Below are positions 5,598 through 7,511 of a stretch of 7,511 nucleotides of DNA, piece after piece. The stretch covers positions 1 through 7,511 of the forward strand of contig CAKRWK010000048.1 in NCBI GenBank assembly GCA_934417455.1. Reading direction: 5' to 3'. The stretch is from an uncultured Eubacteriales bacterium. GTDB lineage: Bacteria > Bacillota > Clostridia > Oscillospirales > CAG-272. Every line of letters begins with the position of its first letter. The first letter of the stretch is position 1. Under the pieces are notes generated by a model that searched no databases, had not been told where the DNA came from, and saw only the letters and a program-made list of their open reading frames with translations. The position numbers were made by a program, and so were the translations under genes.

Positions 5598-6791
5598 TTA
5601 TTTCTTTTTCTTCACGCAGTTGAAGAGGTTATTGTAGTCCTCGTCTGTGTTTTCAAACGAAGGTCTTTCCGGCGTCTTCACCGTGGCGGCGGGAACTTCT
5701 TCCTGTCTTGCAGGTTCGACGCGGCTGTAGGTTTCTTCCGTCACCGGTTTGGCCGCGGGCGCATTTTCCTGTTCGCCGAGCCCCTTCGGCATGACGACGG
5801 TTGTTTCCGTTTTCTTTTCTTCGTTAGAACCGCTTGCGCTGTCAAAGCCCGTGGCGATGACGGTTACGCGCATTTCGTCTTCCATGGTCGGGTCAAACGT
5901 AGCACCCCAGATGATATTGGCGTCCGGATGCGCTTCCTCGTGAATCATATTGGACGCAAGGTCGATTTCTTCCAGTTGAATGTCCTGCGATGCGGTGATG
6001 CTGACAAGAACGCCCTTGGCACCGGCAATACTGGTTTCCAACAGAGGGGAAGAGATAGCCTGCATGGCGGCGAGTTGCGCTTTCTCCGCGCCCTTGGCCG
6101 CGCCGACACCCATGTGGGCATAACCGGCATTCTTCATGATGGACGTCACGTCGGCAAAGTCGAGGTTGACGAAACCGGGCATATTGATAACTTCGGACAC
6201 GGACTGTACGCCGCGGCGCAGAACGTCATCCGCGATTTCAAACGCGTTGGCAAGCGTGATGTGCGTATCTTCCACCTGCTTCAGTCTTTCGTTGGGAATG
6301 ACAATCAGGGAGTCGACGTATTTCGACAGTTCTTCAATGCCGGCCTCCGCCTGCTGCATTCTTTTATGACCTTCAAATGCGAAGGGCTTTGTAACAATAC
6401 CGACCGTCAGAATACCGAGGTCTTTGGACGTTTTTGCGATGATGGGAGCCGCACCCGTGCCGGTTCCGCCGCCCATACCGGTGGTGATGAAAACCATATC
6501 CGCGCCCTGCAGGACGTCGCGGATGGCTTCCACGGATTCTTCCGCGCTGCGTTTACCGATTTCGGGATTGGCACCGGCGCCTTTGCCGCGGGTGGTTTTT
6601 TCTCCGATGATGATTTTCTTTGCGGCACAGGAAGTGGTCAGCGCCTGATTATCCGTGTTGACGGCAATAAATTCAACGCCGCGGATATTGGTGGAGATCA
6701 TGCGGTTGACGGCATTGTTTCCGCCGCCGCCGACGCCGATAACTTTAATATTTACGCCGCTGTCGTATGTTTTCTCGAAATCAAATTCCAT
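5598..6791 (-). CDS. ftsZ: Cell division protein FtsZ
   Basis: FtsZ is the tubulin-like GTPase that polymerises at midcell and organises the division ring. The 397-residue protein starts with [17 protein letters not shown] (15-31), has the tubulin signature GGGTGTG (107-113) and an intact T7 loop NLDFADV (209-215, with D211 and D214), so GTP binding and hydrolysis should be normal. The globular part ends near VTVIATGFD (309-317) and a charged linker follows to about 375. The tail ([20 protein letters not shown]) lacks the usual DIPxFLR-type peptide that binds FtsA, SepF and other partners. The ATG is fixed by AAAGGAG (6800-6806), eight bases upstream. It has its own promoter and terminator, so it can be expressed alone. 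The gene next upstream is murG, not ftsA. The identity is certain. Confidence 0.98.
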   Translation of the reverse strand: MEFDFEKTYDSGVNIKVIGVGGGGNNAVNRMISTNIRGVEFIAVNTDNQALTTSCAAKKIIIGEKTTRGKGAGANPEIGKRSAEESVEAIRDVLQGADMVFITTGMGGGTGTGAAPIIAKTSKDLGILTVGIVTKPFAFEGHKRMQQAEAGIEELSKYVDSLIVIPNERLKQVEDTHITLANAFEIADDVLRRGVQSVSEVINMPGFVNLDFADVTSIMKNAGYAHMGVGAAKGAEKAQLAAMQAISSPLLETSIAGAKGVLVSITASQDIQLEEIDLASNMIHEEAHPDANIIWGATFDPTMEDEMRVTVIATGFDSASGSNEEKKTETTVVMPKGLGEQENAPAAKPVTEETYSRVEPARQEEVPAATVKTPERPSFENTDEDYNNLFNCVKKKK

Positions 6792-6824
6792 TTTTGGTGC
6801 TCCTTTATCTCACTGTATATAGGT

Positions 6825-6842
6825 AGGGGAATGCCCCTTTTT
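6825..6842 (-). promoter_or_regulatory. Hairpin in the ftsZ 5' untranslated region
   Basis: In ftsZ mRNA, AGGGG-CATT-CCCCT forms a 5-bp, mostly G-C stem (6825-6838), roughly 15 bases after the predicted transcription start and 19 bases before the ribosome site. Read on the plus strand it becomes AGGGG-AATG-CCCCT followed by a T run (6838-6842), resembling a short terminator for transcripts antisense to ftsZ. The pairing is seen; either role is inference. Confidence 0.4.
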
Positions 6843-6858
6843 ACGCGTATCCGCTTAT

Positions 6859-6887
6859 ATTATACATATAAAATAAAGGAAAAGCAA
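6859..6887 (-). promoter_or_regulatory. Sigma-A promoter of ftsZ
   Basis: On the minus strand a -35 TTGCTT (6882-6887) and a perfect -10 TATAAT (6859-6864) are 17 bp apart. Transcription should begin near 6852, giving a leader of about 60 bases before the ftsZ ATG. It lies in the AT-rich 142-bp gap after murG, so ftsZ can be expressed independently of murG. Confidence 0.85.
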
Positions 6888-6933
6888 GTATATTTTTATA
6901 ATTTACAAATAATTATAATTTATATATTTTATT

Positions 6934-7511
6934 TTAAGGCAGATTGACACGTTTCGACATGCGGATGCAACCGAGAATTTCGTTTGCAATTTTTTCTTCG
7001 GTTTTCGGGTCGTAGAGCGTGCGTATACCCGCACGCATGTGCGCCCGGAGGGATGCACTTCCCAGAATCTTTTTTATCTCGCGGGTCAGCGATTCTTCCG
7101 TCAGCGTATCCTCGGAAAGAAGAATGCACCCGCCGGTATCTTCCGCTCTTTTCGCGTTTTTGGTCTGATGATCGTCCGTTACGTGCGGCGACGGAATCAG
7201 AACGGAAGGCGTGGCGGTGGCAGCCAGTTCCGCTATCGTGGCCGCTCCGGCGCGGCAGACGGCCATATCCGCAGCGGAAAGCAGGACGGGCATATTGTCG
7301 ATGTACGGAACAACCCGAACCCGCCCGTTTTCCCGGCAGAGAGACGGATATTCATCCGCGATTTTTTCGTAGTACCGCCTTCCGCAGGCGTGGATATGGC
7401 GGATTTTCGGCATGGACGATGAAAAATGTTTCATGACGGACAGGCAAACTTCGTTCATCCGTTCGGCGCCGAGACTTCCGCCGAACGAGACACTCAGGAG
7501 TTCTCCGTCCC
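6934..7511 (-). CDS. murG: MurG, lipid II-forming GlcNAc transferase, C-terminal part
   Basis: MurG transfers GlcNAc from UDP-GlcNAc to undecaprenyl-PP-MurNAc-pentapeptide (lipid I) on the inner membrane face, making lipid II for peptidoglycan. The window shows the last 191 full codons, about half of the usual 360 residues, covering the C-terminal UDP-GlcNAc-binding domain; the start lies beyond the right edge. Near the edge is SFGGSLGAERMNEV, the conserved GGSxGAxxxN loop. Further on come ADMAVCRAGAATIAEL and then PSVLIPSPHVTDDHQTKNA, which match the family's donor-binding segments, with the glutamate of the AEL motif and the DHQTKNA stretch intact. The stop is TAA at 6934-6936. No clear terminator separates it from ftsZ, so some readthrough is possible although ftsZ has its own promoter. 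MurC, which often follows MurG, is not found here. Confidence 0.96.
   Translation of the reverse strand, partial: DGELLSVSFGGSLGAERMNEVCLSVMKHFSSSMPKIRHIHACGRRYYEKIADEYPSLCRENGRVRVVPYIDNMPVLLSAADMAVCRAGAATIAELAATATPSVLIPSPHVTDDHQTKNAKRAEDTGGCILLSEDTLTEESLTREIKKILGSASLRAHMRAGIRTLYDPKTEEKIANEILGCIRMSKRVNLP

Noticed and set aside
6897..6917. Hairpin TATAATT-N7-AATTATA after murG as a terminator
   Set aside because: All seven pairs are A-T and there is no U tract in the murG direction, so it is too weak to call.
5526..6947. A 473-codon plus-strand open frame antisense to ftsZ
   Set aside because: It is low-complexity, with F, H, R and G runs typical of reverse-read coding sequence, and it ends in the AT-rich spacer. 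FtsZ on the other strand is unmistakable.

Overview
The window looks like chromosomal DNA from a Gram-positive anaerobe of the Firmicutes, most likely class Clostridia and possibly the Oscillospirales (Ruminococcaceae-like). The evidence is an S-box (SAM-I) riboswitch in front of metK, clostridial-looking MetK, RecD2 and FtsZ sequences, strong AGGAGG-type ribosome binding sites, and sigma-A promoters with exact 17-bp spacers. The taxonomy rests on reading the proteins by eye and is tentative. No insertion sequence, phage gene, tRNA, rRNA or CRISPR array is visible. This is core housekeeping DNA, and the unusual points lie in details of the genes and in one intergenic spacer.

Layout, left to right. 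(1) 1-189, plus strand: 3' end of a phosphofructokinase gene. (2) 248-427: a promoter, a SAM-I riboswitch aptamer with almost no P4 helix, and an expression-platform hairpin. (3) 447-3891: metK followed after 31 bp by recD2, so the riboswitch probably also controls a DNA helicase. (4) 3920-5195: an internal promoter, a divergent MreB-family actin homologue whose ATPase motifs look degraded, a 33-residue single-span membrane peptide, and a strong intrinsic terminator. (5) 5196-5485: about 290 bp without a convincing gene, lying between two terminators of convergent transcription units. It holds helically phased TGTGGAAAA-like motifs, an AT-rich stretch and a perfect 8-bp inverted repeat. (6) 5486-6887, minus strand: ftsZ with its own promoter, a 5'-UTR hairpin and a terminator. 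(7) 6934-7511, minus strand: the C-terminal half of murG, cut by the window edge.

How the genes fit together. The left half concerns central metabolism and methyl-donor supply, with the SAM riboswitch shutting metK (and probably recD2) off when SAM is plentiful. The right half concerns cell shape and division: MurG makes lipid II, FtsZ builds the division ring, and an MreB-like actin with a small membrane partner lies convergent to ftsZ. The usual ftsZ neighbour ftsA, and murC, murB and ftsQ, are not between murG and ftsZ here. The best candidates for something new are the actin-like protein plus its micropeptide, the noncanonical FtsZ tail, the P4-poor riboswitch, and the phased motif cluster at 5250-5363.
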